Assembly: GCF_003477885.1 (NCBI RefSeq)
Contig: NZ_QUEE01000019.1
Span: 62,001-126,000, forward strand
Reading direction: 5' to 3'
Origin: Lachnotalea sp. AF33-28
GTDB lineage: Bacteria; Bacillota; Clostridia; Lachnospirales; Lachnospiraceae
Length of the DNA: 64,000 nucleotides
Position numbers and translations under genes: made by a program. How positions within the stretch are numbered: position 1 is the first letter of the stretch; each line of letters opens with the position of its first letter. The notes beneath the pieces were generated by a model. The model saw only the letters and a program-made list of their open reading frames with translations. It was not told the DNA's origin and did no database searches. Of the stretch, positions 26,619 through 34,865 are shown piece by piece.

Positions 26619-27455
26619 TTACCTCTGCCGCTTCCTCGTAAGGAGCTCCAGCTTCTCCTCAAAGCATACGCCGTCGGTTAGCGGTATCTTAAGTTCATCC
26701 GACCGCAGGATACATGCCTTAACGAAATCGGACGCCTGGCGGACCGACTGTTCAAACGGAATCTCCTTTACCGCATTGGCCGCAATGATGCTGGCAAAAA
26801 CATCCCCGGTGCCGCAGCGGCTTCTTCCCGCCTTATGAGTGCGCAGAAGGCGCGGGATGCTGCCGGGTTCATAGACAAGGTTGCCGATGTACTCTCCGCT
26901 TCCGATCCCGGTGATCACAACTTTCTTTGACTGCCCCGCGGACAGGCGTTTGGCAAGGTCAACAAGCTCTGCCTTCTTCCATCCAGACGCCCGGTAAGGG
27001 GTATCCGAAAGGATACAGGCTTCCGTCAGATTCGGTGTCAGTATATCCGCGTACTCCACCAGCTTCTTCATCTCCCGGCACATCTGTTTCGTATAGGTCG
27101 CATAGGTCCGCCCGTCATCCCCCATCACCGGATCTATGATCACCTTACAGCCCTCCGAACCGAATTCTTCAATGAACTCCTTTACGATCGCGATCTGCTT
27201 CTTTGACCCTAAAAATCCGGTATAAATCCCGTCAAAGCTAAGGCCCAGCCGTTTCCAGTGAGAGATGTACTCCGGCATCTTCTTCGTATAGTCTTCGAAA
27301 AAATAGTGGGGATACGCTGTATGGTTGGAAAATATTGAGGTCGGCACCGGGCAGCACTGCACGCCCAGCGCTGATACGATCGGAATCGCAACGGTGAGGG
27401 AACACCGCCCAAACCCGGACAAATCCTGTATAACGGCAATTTTCTTCTGCGGCAT
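26619..27455 (-). CDS. Pyridoxamine/pyridoxal kinase
   Basis: A 278-residue ribokinase-fold kinase that phosphorylates B6 vitamers to pyridoxal 5'-phosphate forms. Motifs: IQDLSGFGRCSL at the N terminus (substrate loop), VIIDPVMGDDGRTY near residue 107, ILTPNLTEACIL near 138, and the catalytic AGRSRCGTGDVFASI near 223. It follows an ECF substrate-binding gene by 24 bases. That pairing is typical of pyridoxine salvage, where uptake and trapping by phosphorylation are coupled. Confidence 0.9.
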   Translation of the reverse strand: MPQKKIAVIQDLSGFGRCSLTVAIPIVSALGVQCCPVPTSIFSNHTAYPHYFFEDYTKKMPEYISHWKRLGLSFDGIYTGFLGSKKQIAIVKEFIEEFGSEGCKVIIDPVMGDDGRTYATYTKQMCREMKKLVEYADILTPNLTEACILSDTPYRASGWKKAELVDLAKRLSAGQSKKVVITGIGSGEYIGNLVYEPGSIPRLLRTHKAGRSRCGTGDVFASIIAANAVKEIPFEQSVRQASDFVKACILRSDELKIPLTDGVCFEEKLELLTRKRQR

Positions 27456-27479
27456 GCGCTTACACCCTCCTAAGTTCTC

Positions 27480-28097
27480 TCACTGTCCGGCCTTTTTTGT
27501 TGAAGGCAGAAATCTGGCCATGAGGCCGCTCTTTTTTAACGCGGGTCTTAATACCATGTAGAGCGCGGTTACAACAACCGTGCATACCGCCGCATTGATC
27601 GCGGTCACGCCGGCTGCCCATGTGGAAACGATTTTCGCCACATCCGTCTGTACGCCCAGGATAAAAGTCTTATAGAAATATCCGAAGACCGGATCAAAGA
27701 TCACGTTAAATCCCAGGCTGCCCAGGCAGGCCATCAGCGTCCAGAAAAAAACATGCTTTGTATCGCTGCTCTCATTGATCCGTCCGATTTTATGAGCGAT
27801 CAGCCCCGCGATGAGCCCGATACACATTTTTAGTATAAAAGTCTTCGGCGCACTGGTCACATAGGCTGGATTCAGCAGATCCGCCAGCGTCATGCCGATG
27901 GAACCGGCCAGCCCGCCGTATAACCCGCCCATAAGAAGCGCTGCCAGCACGCAGAAAGCATTGCCGACATGAAGCGCAACCTGATCGCCTCCGGGCAGCG
28001 GTATCGGGATCTGCAGATAGCTGAAAGCGATAAAGCACAAAGCCGCCATCAGAGCGGTAACCGCGATTTTCATAATCTTGTTGTCTGTCTTTTCCAT
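27480..28097 (-). CDS. ECF transporter S component (probable B6 vitamer uptake)
   Basis: A 205-residue membrane protein with about six helices and the ECF S-component start KIAVTALMAALCFIAFSYL, which carries the conserved small-residue A-x-x-x-A pattern that docks the T subunit. Further segments GDQVALHVGNAFCVLAALLMGG and GSIGMTLADLL fit the vitamin S-component family. No EcfA or EcfT is in the window, so shared energizing subunits must be elsewhere. The adjacent pyridoxamine kinase makes vitamin B6 the best substrate guess. Confidence 0.83.
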   Translation of the reverse strand: MEKTDNKIMKIAVTALMAALCFIAFSYLQIPIPLPGGDQVALHVGNAFCVLAALLMGGLYGGLAGSIGMTLADLLNPAYVTSAPKTFILKMCIGLIAGLIAHKIGRINESSDTKHVFFWTLMACLGSLGFNVIFDPVFGYFYKTFILGVQTDVAKIVSTWAAGVTAINAAVCTVVVTALYMVLRPALKKSGLMARFLPSTKKAGQ

Positions 28098-28150
28098 AAT
28101 AGTCCATCTCCTCTGATATACGATCGCGCTGTAAATCAGCCCGTGTGACT

Positions 28151-28189
28151 ATCATAGCATCGTACTGGACTCGTAAAAATATCCAGTAC
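28151..28189 (-). promoter_or_regulatory. Inverted-repeat operator and -10 of the B6 uptake operon
   Basis: Arms GTACTGGA (28162-28169) and TCCAGTAC (28182-28189) are perfect inverted repeats 12 bases apart. On the minus strand TATGAT (28156-28151) follows at once and may be the -10; the -35 would fall inside the repeat (weak TTTTTA). This suits repressor binding over the promoter. No regulator gene is adjacent. Confidence 0.55.
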
Positions 28190-28230
28190 ATATTTTTTTG
28201 ACCATACCACTTTTCACGAAGCCCGGACGG

Positions 28231-28887
28231 TCATTCCCGGTCCCGCGATTCAATACAGATCAGGATCCCATCCGTAAAGCATACCTCGCCGGTATCCTCT
28301 GCCAGCTCATTGCTGATGCCCAGGCTGTTTCCTATGGTCAGGCAGTAATTGTGCAGCGGGTACTTAAAGCCCTTTAAGGTTACATTCTCAACCTTTTCCG
28401 TCAGGGGAATCAGGGAGATATAGGTGCCGAAACAGTCTTTCCTGCGAAACCTCATACCGTGGTCAAGCAGCCTGATCCGGTTGCAGGCATCCGCCATGAA
28501 GCATGGGATTCCTGCCTGAAGCGGCTTCATCATGACCTGGAGATTGGCAAGCGTATGATCCATCCGGCCGCCCGTTCCCCCCAGAATCACAATCTCCTCC
28601 GCGCCCTGCTCGATCGCAAGCTCCATGGCAAGCTCAGTATCCGTAGCATCCTTTTCCGGGCAATGTGTATAAAATAATATGTTCTCATCCTTCCGATACC
28701 GCGCAAGCAGTTCCGGTTTCACCGTATCAAAGTCACCCACCACATGGCTCGGAATGAAATGAAGGCGGTCTGCACTCTTCAGACCGCCATCCACAGCAAT
28801 CACCAGATCAAAGGGCTCCTGTTGAATGGGCAGCAGATAACCGCCCAAAGCGATCTGCCCGCCCGCTATAATCAGACATCGTTTCAT
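28231..28887 (-). CDS. thiN: Thiamine diphosphokinase
   Basis: A 218-residue thiamine pyrophosphokinase that makes thiamine diphosphate from thiamine and ATP. Motifs: AVDGGLKSADRL near residue 31, HVVGDFDTV near 48, EKDATDTELAMELA near 78, and ILGGTGGRMDHTLANL near 98. It ends the conserved prpC-prkC-rsgA-rpe-thiN series, 12 bases after rpe. Confidence 0.93.
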   Translation of the reverse strand: MKRCLIIAGGQIALGGYLLPIQQEPFDLVIAVDGGLKSADRLHFIPSHVVGDFDTVKPELLARYRKDENILFYTHCPEKDATDTELAMELAIEQGAEEIVILGGTGGRMDHTLANLQVMMKPLQAGIPCFMADACNRIRLLDHGMRFRRKDCFGTYISLIPLTEKVENVTLKGFKYPLHNYCLTIGNSLGISNELAEDTGEVCFTDGILICIESRDRE

Positions 28888-28899
28888 GCCGCCACCTTC

Positions 28900-29571
28900 T
28901 CACCTGCCGCCGTCTTCAAAACTTTTGAAAACTTTCAGAAATCTTCCTACCTTCTCCGGCACATCCGTGCCGAACACGGCAGAACCTGCCACAATGATAT
29001 TCGCGCCGGCTTCAAGCACCACCGATACATTGTCCTGGTAGATACCGCCGTCCACTTCGATATCCGTCTGCAGGCCTCTTTCTGCAATCATCTTTTTCAG
29101 CGCGCGTATTTTGTCCGTCATATACGGGATATACTTTTGTCCGCCGTATCCGGGATTCACGGTCATCAAAAGCACCATGTCCAGCTGCGGCAGCACATAT
29201 TCCAGCACATTCAGCGGCGTGGCAGGATTTAATGCCACTCCCGCCTTCTTATTGCAGCTTTTGATCAGCTGTACCGTCCGGTCCAGATGCGTGCAGGCTT
29301 CCGCATGCACCGTGATCAGATCGGCGCCGGCTAAGGAAAACTCCTCTATCAGATGATCCGGCTGTTCCGCCATTATATGCACATCAAAAAACAGGCCGGA
29401 TAACGGACGGATAGCCCGTATCACCGGAGATCCATAGGAGATGCTCGGCACAAAGCGGCCGTCCATCACATCGATATGCAGCCAGCCGCAGCCGGCTTCC
29501 TCCACGCTTTTAACCTCTTCCCCCAGCCTCGCAAAGTCTGCGGCCAGTATGGATGGTGCCAATTGGAACAT
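28900..29571 (-). CDS. rpe: Ribulose-phosphate 3-epimerase
   Basis: A 223-residue TIM-barrel enzyme that interconverts ribulose 5-phosphate and xylulose 5-phosphate. It has LAPSILAADFARLGEEV at the N terminus, the metal-binding HIDVMDGRFVPSISYG, DVHIMAEQP, VLLMTVNPGYGGQKYI and the C-terminal VDGGIYQDN and AGSAVFG phosphate-binding motifs. It is a conserved neighbour of rsgA and thiN in Firmicutes. Confidence 0.95.
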   Translation of the reverse strand: MFQLAPSILAADFARLGEEVKSVEEAGCGWLHIDVMDGRFVPSISYGSPVIRAIRPLSGLFFDVHIMAEQPDHLIEEFSLAGADLITVHAEACTHLDRTVQLIKSCNKKAGVALNPATPLNVLEYVLPQLDMVLLMTVNPGYGGQKYIPYMTDKIRALKKMIAERGLQTDIEVDGGIYQDNVSVVLEAGANIIVAGSAVFGTDVPEKVGRFLKVFKSFEDGGR

Positions 29572-29595
29572 AGGATTACCTCATTTCTCTTATAG

Positions 29596-30471
29596 TCAGT
29601 ATCTTTTAATGTTCTTTAACTCCCGGTAAAAACCGCGGTAGGTCTCATACCGCTCTCTGCTTACAGCGCCGGATTCAACCGCCTGTTTCACCGCACACCC
29701 GGGCTCCTCCATATGAGCGCAGCCAATAAACCGGCACTCACCTTCCATGGGTGTAAACTCCGGGAAATAGTACTGCAGGTCATCTGCCAGTATCATATTT
29801 ATATCCATGCTGCTAAAACCCGGCGTGTCCATTACATAAGAACCGTTTCCTATGTAAAAGAGCTCCGAATGGCGTGTGGTGTGCCGTCCCCGCCGTATTT
29901 TCTCGCTGACGCTGCCGGTTTCCATTTCTGCCAAGGGGCAGAGCAGATTTAAAAAGGAGGATTTACCAACGCCGGAAGGTCCGGCCAGCACGGTCGTTTT
30001 TCCTTCCAGGAGAGCGCGCAGCTCATCCGTACCCATGCTGTTGGTCACGCTCATGAATCGGACCGCATAGCCCGCTTTACCGTAAATGCCGGCGAGCCGT
30101 TCCTGATCCTTATCTTCCAGATCCAGCTTATTAAAACAGATGGTACAGGGCACCTGCTGGTATTCCATCATGATCAGAAAGCGGTCCAGCAGATTCAGAT
30201 TCGGTTCCGGGTCTTTTGCGGCAAAAATGATCAGGGCCTGATCGATATTGGATACGGCAGGCCTGATCAATTCATTGTTTCTGGGGAGGATATCCGTGAT
30301 ATTGCCGGTTTGTTCCTCGTCACTGATCACGTCAAACATCACGTCATCCCCCACCAGAGGTTTGATTTTTTTATTACGGAATATGCCTTTCGCTTTGCAC
30401 TCATAGATTCTGCTATGCCCGTCATGGACATAGTAGAATCCTGCAATGCCTTTTATGATTTTTCCCTGCAT
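29596..30471 (-). CDS. rsgA: Small ribosomal subunit biogenesis GTPase RsgA
   Basis: A 291-residue circularly permuted GTPase that helps mature the 30S subunit. An N-terminal OB fold (to about residue 70) is followed by G motifs in permuted order: NKLD (G4) near 119, GPSGVGKSS (G1) near 165, DTPGFSS (G3) near 215. The C-terminal zinc site is CRFIGCAHMEEPGC. It follows the prkC stop by 8 bases, as in the B. subtilis order. Confidence 0.96.
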   Translation of the reverse strand: MQGKIIKGIAGFYYVHDGHSRIYECKAKGIFRNKKIKPLVGDDVMFDVISDEEQTGNITDILPRNNELIRPAVSNIDQALIIFAAKDPEPNLNLLDRFLIMMEYQQVPCTICFNKLDLEDKDQERLAGIYGKAGYAVRFMSVTNSMGTDELRALLEGKTTVLAGPSGVGKSSFLNLLCPLAEMETGSVSEKIRRGRHTTRHSELFYIGNGSYVMDTPGFSSMDINMILADDLQYYFPEFTPMEGECRFIGCAHMEEPGCAVKQAVESGAVSRERYETYRGFYRELKNIKRY

Positions 30472-30479
30472 ATAACCTC

Positions 30480-32801
30480 TTATGCCTGCGGAACCGTATT
30501 GCCGCTTGTAGTAGGCTCCGGGTCCGGTTTCGGTTCCGGTTCGGGGGGAGCTGTAGTAGGCTCCACACCCTTGCTCACAACAATATTTACTTTACTGCCC
30601 TTTGTAACTGATTCCCCTGGGTTAACGGACTGGCTGATCACCTGGCCGTCTTTCACATCGCCGCTGAAACTGTAGGTAACCTCTCCCAGCAGCAGGCCCA
30701 CGCCTTCCAGCTTGCTCTTTGCTTCCGCCGCAGTGGAAAATCTAAGATCCGGCACAGTGGCTTTATTGGATCCGGTGCTCACCACTACATATACTGTAGT
30801 CCCTTCATTCACGGTCGTTCCCTGACCCGGATCGCAGCTGATAATGGTACCTTTAGGTGCTGAATCGTTGGCTTCGCTGCTCTTCACGGAATACACCAGC
30901 TTATTTTCTTCCAGCGCGGCCTTCGCCTCGCTTTCCGTCTTGCCCACAATAATCGGCACAGTCGTTGTCTTCACAGACGGCCCAAGGCTTACTACAAAGC
31001 CAACGCTGTCTCCCTGCTCCACCTCCGTACCCGGCTCAATATCCTGACGGATCACATATCCGGCCGCTACCGTATCGCTGTTTTCCTGCGTTACGCTGCC
31101 TGTCTTTAAGTTATACTGCTTTAACAGCGCCTTGGCATCCGCCTCGGAGCGGTTGCGCAGATCCGGCACCGATACGGTTTCGGGCTTGGAACCCAGGCTG
31201 ACGTAGAGCGTGATCTCAGTTCCTTCCGCTACCTTCTGCCCGAATTTCGGAGTGCTGTCGAAAACATTTCCGGCCGGTTCCTCGTCGCTGTAGTCTTCCT
31301 CGATTTTTGCGGTCAGGCCGAGAGCTGCCAGCGCTTTTACCGCCGACGACTTGGTCATGCCCTTTAAGTCCGCAGGGATCTCCACCATCTCATTGCCGGT
31401 GCAGACCACCACATTAATTGTGGTGTTTTTCTCCACAGGAGATCCTGCATCGATATCCTGCTTGATGATCTGGCCGGGCTCATAATCGTCGGACGGTGCA
31501 TATTCCGGATAAATGCCAAGGCCCAGCTCATTGAGTTCTTTCGTCGCCTGCTCGAGCGTCTTGCCAAGCAGGTTCGGCATGATGATCTCACCCACAATCT
31601 CCGAAGAGGAAACGGAAGTGGTTTCCGTAGGCTCCTGCTGTGTCTTGCCAAAGCTGAACAGGCCAAAAGCCTTGCCCAGCACGTATACAGCCAGTATTAC
31701 GATGAGTATGGCTACCGCGATGCCGACTCCGGTGATGATTTTCTCCATCCTGGCATGGGAGTCGTCCTCATCGTCGTCCTCATCCTCAAAATCATCCTCC
31801 TCATCGTCCTCATCCTCATCGTCTTCGTCATCCAGCCCCATGAGATAGGCCTCTTCCTTCATCTCATCATCGGTCTTGACCGAGCGGTGCGCTTCTTCTT
31901 TAATCTTATTCACATCGTCCTCGCTCATCACCAGGGTGGGGGAATCGTTGGACAGCGGGATCACCTTCACAAAATCCTCATCCGGTGTCATCAGCGCTTT
32001 CTTTAAATCGCTGATCAGAGCCGTTGCGGATTCATACCGCTGCTCCGGTTTCTTCTGAGTACATTTTAATATGATTTTTTCCAGACTGACGGGAATCATC
32101 GGTTCATATTGGGAAGGCGGAACCATCTCCCCCTGAATATGCTGCAGAGCGACGGAAACAGTTGAATCCCCTTCAAAAGGAAGCCTTCCGGTCAGCATCT
32201 CATAGAGCGTGATGCCCAGGGAATAAATGTCGCTGCGCTCATCGCAGTAGCCGCCCCTAGCCTGTTCCGGAGAAATATAATGAACAGATCCCATGGTATT
32301 GGAACTGATTGTCTGTGTGGATGCGGCCCTGGCGATGCCGAAATCGGTGACCTTCACCTTGCCCGTGGTAGAGATGATAATGTTCTGAGGCTTGATATCG
32401 CGATGGACGATATTGTGTTCATGAGCTGCTTCTATGGCCTGCGCCACCTGCATTGCCACACCGATGGATTCGCGGATGTCCAGCTTGCCCTTCTTCTGTA
32501 TCAGTTCTTTTAAGGTGATGCCGTCCACCAGCTCCATCACGATATAGTGCACGTCATTTTCCACGCCCACATCGTAGATGTTCACAACATTCTGATGGGT
32601 CAGGCATGCCGCTGACTGGGCTTCCACCTGAAATTTCGCTACAAAAGTGCTGTCGGAATTAAATTCCTGCTTTAACACCTTGATCGCAACCATGCGGTTG
32701 AGCTTATGATCCTTGGCCTTATAGACCTCGGACATGCCGCCGGTACCTATCTTTTCGAGGATTTCATATCTTCCTCCGAGAAAACTGCCTATTCTTAACA
32801 T
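30480..32801 (-). CDS. prkC: PASTA-domain Ser/Thr protein kinase (PrkC/Stk)
   Basis: A 773-residue membrane kinase that senses muropeptides or wall precursors in known members. The kinase domain (about residues 11-270) has GTGGMSEVYKA, the catalytic HRDIKPQN near 136 and DFGIAR near 155. A strongly acidic Asp/Glu tract (about 325-350) precedes one transmembrane helix (about 355-376). Five extracellular PASTA repeats (about 400-750) follow, then a Pro/Glu-rich tail. The start overlaps the prpC end by 7 bases. The number of PASTA units is at the high end of the usual three to five. Confidence 0.96.
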   Translation of the reverse strand: MLRIGSFLGGRYEILEKIGTGGMSEVYKAKDHKLNRMVAIKVLKQEFNSDSTFVAKFQVEAQSAACLTHQNVVNIYDVGVENDVHYIVMELVDGITLKELIQKKGKLDIRESIGVAMQVAQAIEAAHEHNIVHRDIKPQNIIISTTGKVKVTDFGIARAASTQTISSNTMGSVHYISPEQARGGYCDERSDIYSLGITLYEMLTGRLPFEGDSTVSVALQHIQGEMVPPSQYEPMIPVSLEKIILKCTQKKPEQRYESATALISDLKKALMTPDEDFVKVIPLSNDSPTLVMSEDDVNKIKEEAHRSVKTDDEMKEEAYLMGLDDEDDEDEDDEEDDFEDEDDDEDDSHARMEKIITGVGIAVAILIVILAVYVLGKAFGLFSFGKTQQEPTETTSVSSSEIVGEIIMPNLLGKTLEQATKELNELGLGIYPEYAPSDDYEPGQIIKQDIDAGSPVEKNTTINVVVCTGNEMVEIPADLKGMTKSSAVKALAALGLTAKIEEDYSDEEPAGNVFDSTPKFGQKVAEGTEITLYVSLGSKPETVSVPDLRNRSEADAKALLKQYNLKTGSVTQENSDTVAAGYVIRQDIEPGTEVEQGDSVGFVVSLGPSVKTTTVPIIVGKTESEAKAALEENKLVYSVKSSEANDSAPKGTIISCDPGQGTTVNEGTTVYVVVSTGSNKATVPDLRFSTAAEAKSKLEGVGLLLGEVTYSFSGDVKDGQVISQSVNPGESVTKGSKVNIVVSKGVEPTTAPPEPEPKPDPEPTTSGNTVPQA

Positions 32802-33538
32802 AGTTCCTCCTTACCTGGTTCAGGATCGATGACAATCACCGTAATATTATCCTTACCACCATTTTCATTTGCCATACGGATTAATTGGCTGACTTTTTGA
32901 TGCAAGTCTCCATCCCCTTTAAGGATATTCCAGATCTGGCCGTCTGAAACCATATTTGTGAGTCCGTCCGTACACATCAGTATGATTTCATCCGACTCCA
33001 GAGACACTCGAAACACATCCGGCTGCACATAAGATGCGCCGCCCAATGCGCGGGTGATGATATTTTTCTGGCTGTAATACAAGTCACTGTTTTTCTCCAG
33101 CTTTCCCTCGGCAACCATCTCTTCCACAAGAGAATGGTCCTTTGTCACCTGGAGCAATTCGTTTCCGCAAACATATAAACGGCTGTCTCCGACATTTGCG
33201 ACATATAAAATATCGCCGCAAACCGTTCCCACAACCATGGTGGTCCCCATACCTGAAAGCTCCGGCTCCTCTTTGGATTTCTGATATAACTGATTGTTGA
33301 CCTGAATCATCAGATGGCCGAGAAGCGCAGGTATCTCCATATTGACTTCATTCTGCGCGAGAGCGACAAACTGGCGCACCGCAAAGCGGCTGGCAAAATC
33401 CCCCGCATTATGGCCGCCCATTCCGTCTGCAATTATAAACAGATTCGGAAAACTTCCGACAGGCGATACGGATTCCCAGTGATAATCCTGATTCATCGGC
33501 CGCAGCTGCCCGGCGTCGGTCTTACCATATGTTATCAT
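32795..33538 (-). CDS. prpC: PP2C-type protein phosphatase (PrpC/Stp)
   Basis: A 247-residue metal-dependent phosphatase that reverses PrkC phosphorylation. Motifs: MNQDYHW near the N terminus, ADGMGGHNAGDFAS near residue 38, VGDSRLY near 113, CTDGLTNMVSD near 190 and GGKDNITVIVID near the C terminus. The ATG at 33538, with GGGAGG before it, is preferred over an ATG at 33658 that would add 40 residues reading through a hairpin region. In most Firmicutes rlmN lies immediately upstream; here a 16-kb sugar locus intervenes. Confidence 0.94.
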   Translation of the reverse strand: MITYGKTDAGQLRPMNQDYHWESVSPVGSFPNLFIIADGMGGHNAGDFASRFAVRQFVALAQNEVNMEIPALLGHLMIQVNNQLYQKSKEEPELSGMGTTMVVGTVCGDILYVANVGDSRLYVCGNELLQVTKDHSLVEEMVAEGKLEKNSDLYYSQKNIITRALGGASYVQPDVFRVSLESDEIILMCTDGLTNMVSDGQIWNILKGDGDLHQKVSQLIRMANENGGKDNITVIVIDPEPGKEELC

Positions 33539-33571
33539 GTCTGCCTCCCTTCTGCAAGTCTCTTTTGTCCT

Positions 33572-33604
33572 GGGAGCTTCGCCGTTAGACAGCCGCAGGC
33601 TCCC
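33572..33604. repeat. Hairpin in the prpC leader, related to the REP-like element
   Basis: GGGAGC (33572-33577) pairs with GCTCCC (33599-33604). The right side contains CAGCCGCAGGCT, the same core as hairpin 1 of the element at 5.2 kb. It lies about 35 bases upstream of the prpC start. Confidence 0.5.
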
Positions 33605-33668
33605 ACTATTACTGCCTATTTCTCTTTTATCACAGCATTTATTCCGATTTGGCGTCAATGCCTGTATT

Positions 33669-33685
33669 TTATGATAATATCATAA
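33669..33685. promoter_or_regulatory. Palindrome upstream of prpC
   Basis: TTATGATA and TATCATAA flank a single central base. It lies just upstream (minus-strand sense) of a TTGACG at 33658-33653, for which no good -10 was found. It is a possible operator for prpC-prkC; weak evidence. Confidence 0.35.
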
Positions 33686-33718
33686 TCACTCCACATTTTA
33701 TCACAGAAAAAACAAAAG

Positions 33719-33764
33719 AACAAGCCAAAGTATTGTATCCAATGTTACAATACTTTGGCCTGTT
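33719..33764 (-). terminator. Strong terminator at the end of the sugar locus
   Basis: An 18-of-19 base-pair stem (33719-33737 with 33746-33764; core arms CCAAAGTATTGTA and TACAATACTTTGG) is followed on the minus strand by TTCTTTTGTTTTTTC. It lies 21 bases after the GH105 stop and isolates the sugar locus from prpC. Confidence 0.88.
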
Positions 33765-33785
33765 TATTACTTGTTTATTACTTCC

Positions 33786-34865
33786 TTACTCCATACGGCC
33801 CCACTCCGCTTCCACCGCGGCCCACAGGCAGCTGCACACCGCCTCTTTGGCATTTACCTTTTGGGGATAATGCACATAGGCATCATAGCTTTTCTGCACA
33901 CACAGTCCGTCGCACGCCCCATAGACATCCATCAGGCCGTCCGCATTCTCCCGCATGCGGCTGATTACGCCCTTCCAGCCTTTTTCTGCCGCCCGCTCAT
34001 ATGCACTGCCTCCTGTAATTCCCGCCTTAAGAGCACGGTAATAGGCGTATGTGAACATGGCGCTGCCGGACACATCACACCAGTTGTCCGGATGGTCCGG
34101 CCGGTCCACCACCTGGTACCACAGGCCGCTTTCATCCTGTAACGAAAGGAGCCCGGAAAGCAGTTCCAATAACTGATTCTTTGCCGTTTCATAAACCGGA
34201 TGATCACAGGGTGCCAAATCAAGCGTCTCTGACAGGATTAACGCATACCAGCCAAGGCCCTCGCTCCAGACGCAGGGCGACTTTCCGCCCTTCCCCGCCC
34301 AGTCTGTCTGACGATTTTCACTATAGGCATGGGCCAGCAGCCCGTCATGGGTATGGCAGTAGCGGCGGATCAGAAAAAGCTGCCTTTTTGCCTCGTCAAA
34401 ACAGCCCTTTTCATGAAAGGCTTTTCCGTAGCGAAGATAAAACATCTGGCCCATAAATACACCGTCAACCCACATCTGCCCGTCAAGTCCGCTCCTGCTG
34501 TGTAAAAAACCGCCCTCTTTTGTCCTCGGATAATCCGCAAAAGAATTCCAGATCCGGCGGCATGCCTTCTTATAACGGTCTTCTCCTGTCTGCTCATACA
34601 TCCACACAAGGACAGCTCCCGGCATCATATCGTCCATGCTGCCGCCCCTAAAGCCTATAATCTCTCCATCCGGCGTAACATGGCTGTCACAGTATCCGTA
34701 AATATAGTCCCGGTACCGTATATCTCCAGTTGCCTTCCACAACCGGGCTAACCCGATCAGCAGATAGCCCTGGGGATAACACCAGGATTTAAACGGATAA
34801 CTGTCCGCCGCCGGATAACGTCTCAACACCGTTTCCGCCAATTTCCGTGCATAATCTGTGTTCAT
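33786..34865 (-). CDS. GH105/GH88-like unsaturated uronyl hydrolase
   Basis: A 359-residue (alpha/alpha)6-barrel protein similar to YteR/GH105 hydrolases, which remove unsaturated galacturonyl or glucuronyl residues left by polysaccharide lyases. Family features seen are WCYPQGYLLIGLARLW, GGSMDDMMPGAVLVWMY, DGQMWVDGVFMGQMFYLRYG (the MWVDG motif carries the catalytic Asp), WSEGLGWYALILSETL and DVSGSAMFTYAYYRAL. No signal peptide, so it acts on imported oligosaccharides. It overlaps the GH3-HAD gene by 4 bases and is the last gene of the sugar operon. Confidence 0.88.
   Translation of the reverse strand: MNTDYARKLAETVLRRYPAADSYPFKSWCYPQGYLLIGLARLWKATGDIRYRDYIYGYCDSHVTPDGEIIGFRGGSMDDMMPGAVLVWMYEQTGEDRYKKACRRIWNSFADYPRTKEGGFLHSRSGLDGQMWVDGVFMGQMFYLRYGKAFHEKGCFDEAKRQLFLIRRYCHTHDGLLAHAYSENRQTDWAGKGGKSPCVWSEGLGWYALILSETLDLAPCDHPVYETAKNQLLELLSGLLSLQDESGLWYQVVDRPDHPDNWCDVSGSAMFTYAYYRALKAGITGGSAYERAAEKGWKGVISRMRENADGLMDVYGACDGLCVQKSYDAYVHYPQKVNAKEAVCSCLWAAVEAEWGRME

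Noticed and set aside
30600..31650. Tandem repeat in the prkC gene
   Set aside because: These are the five PASTA domains, similar as protein but diverged as DNA, so not a DNA repeat element.
33539..33658. A 40-residue N-terminal extension of PrpC
   Set aside because: The extension reads through a hairpin region and has no family match; the ATG at 33538 has a proper GGGAGG site.
33540..33785. Integrase attachment site at the right end of the sugar locus
   Set aside because: No direct repeat was found that matches the other boundary near 49.9 kb, no tRNA gene is present and no integrase is encoded.
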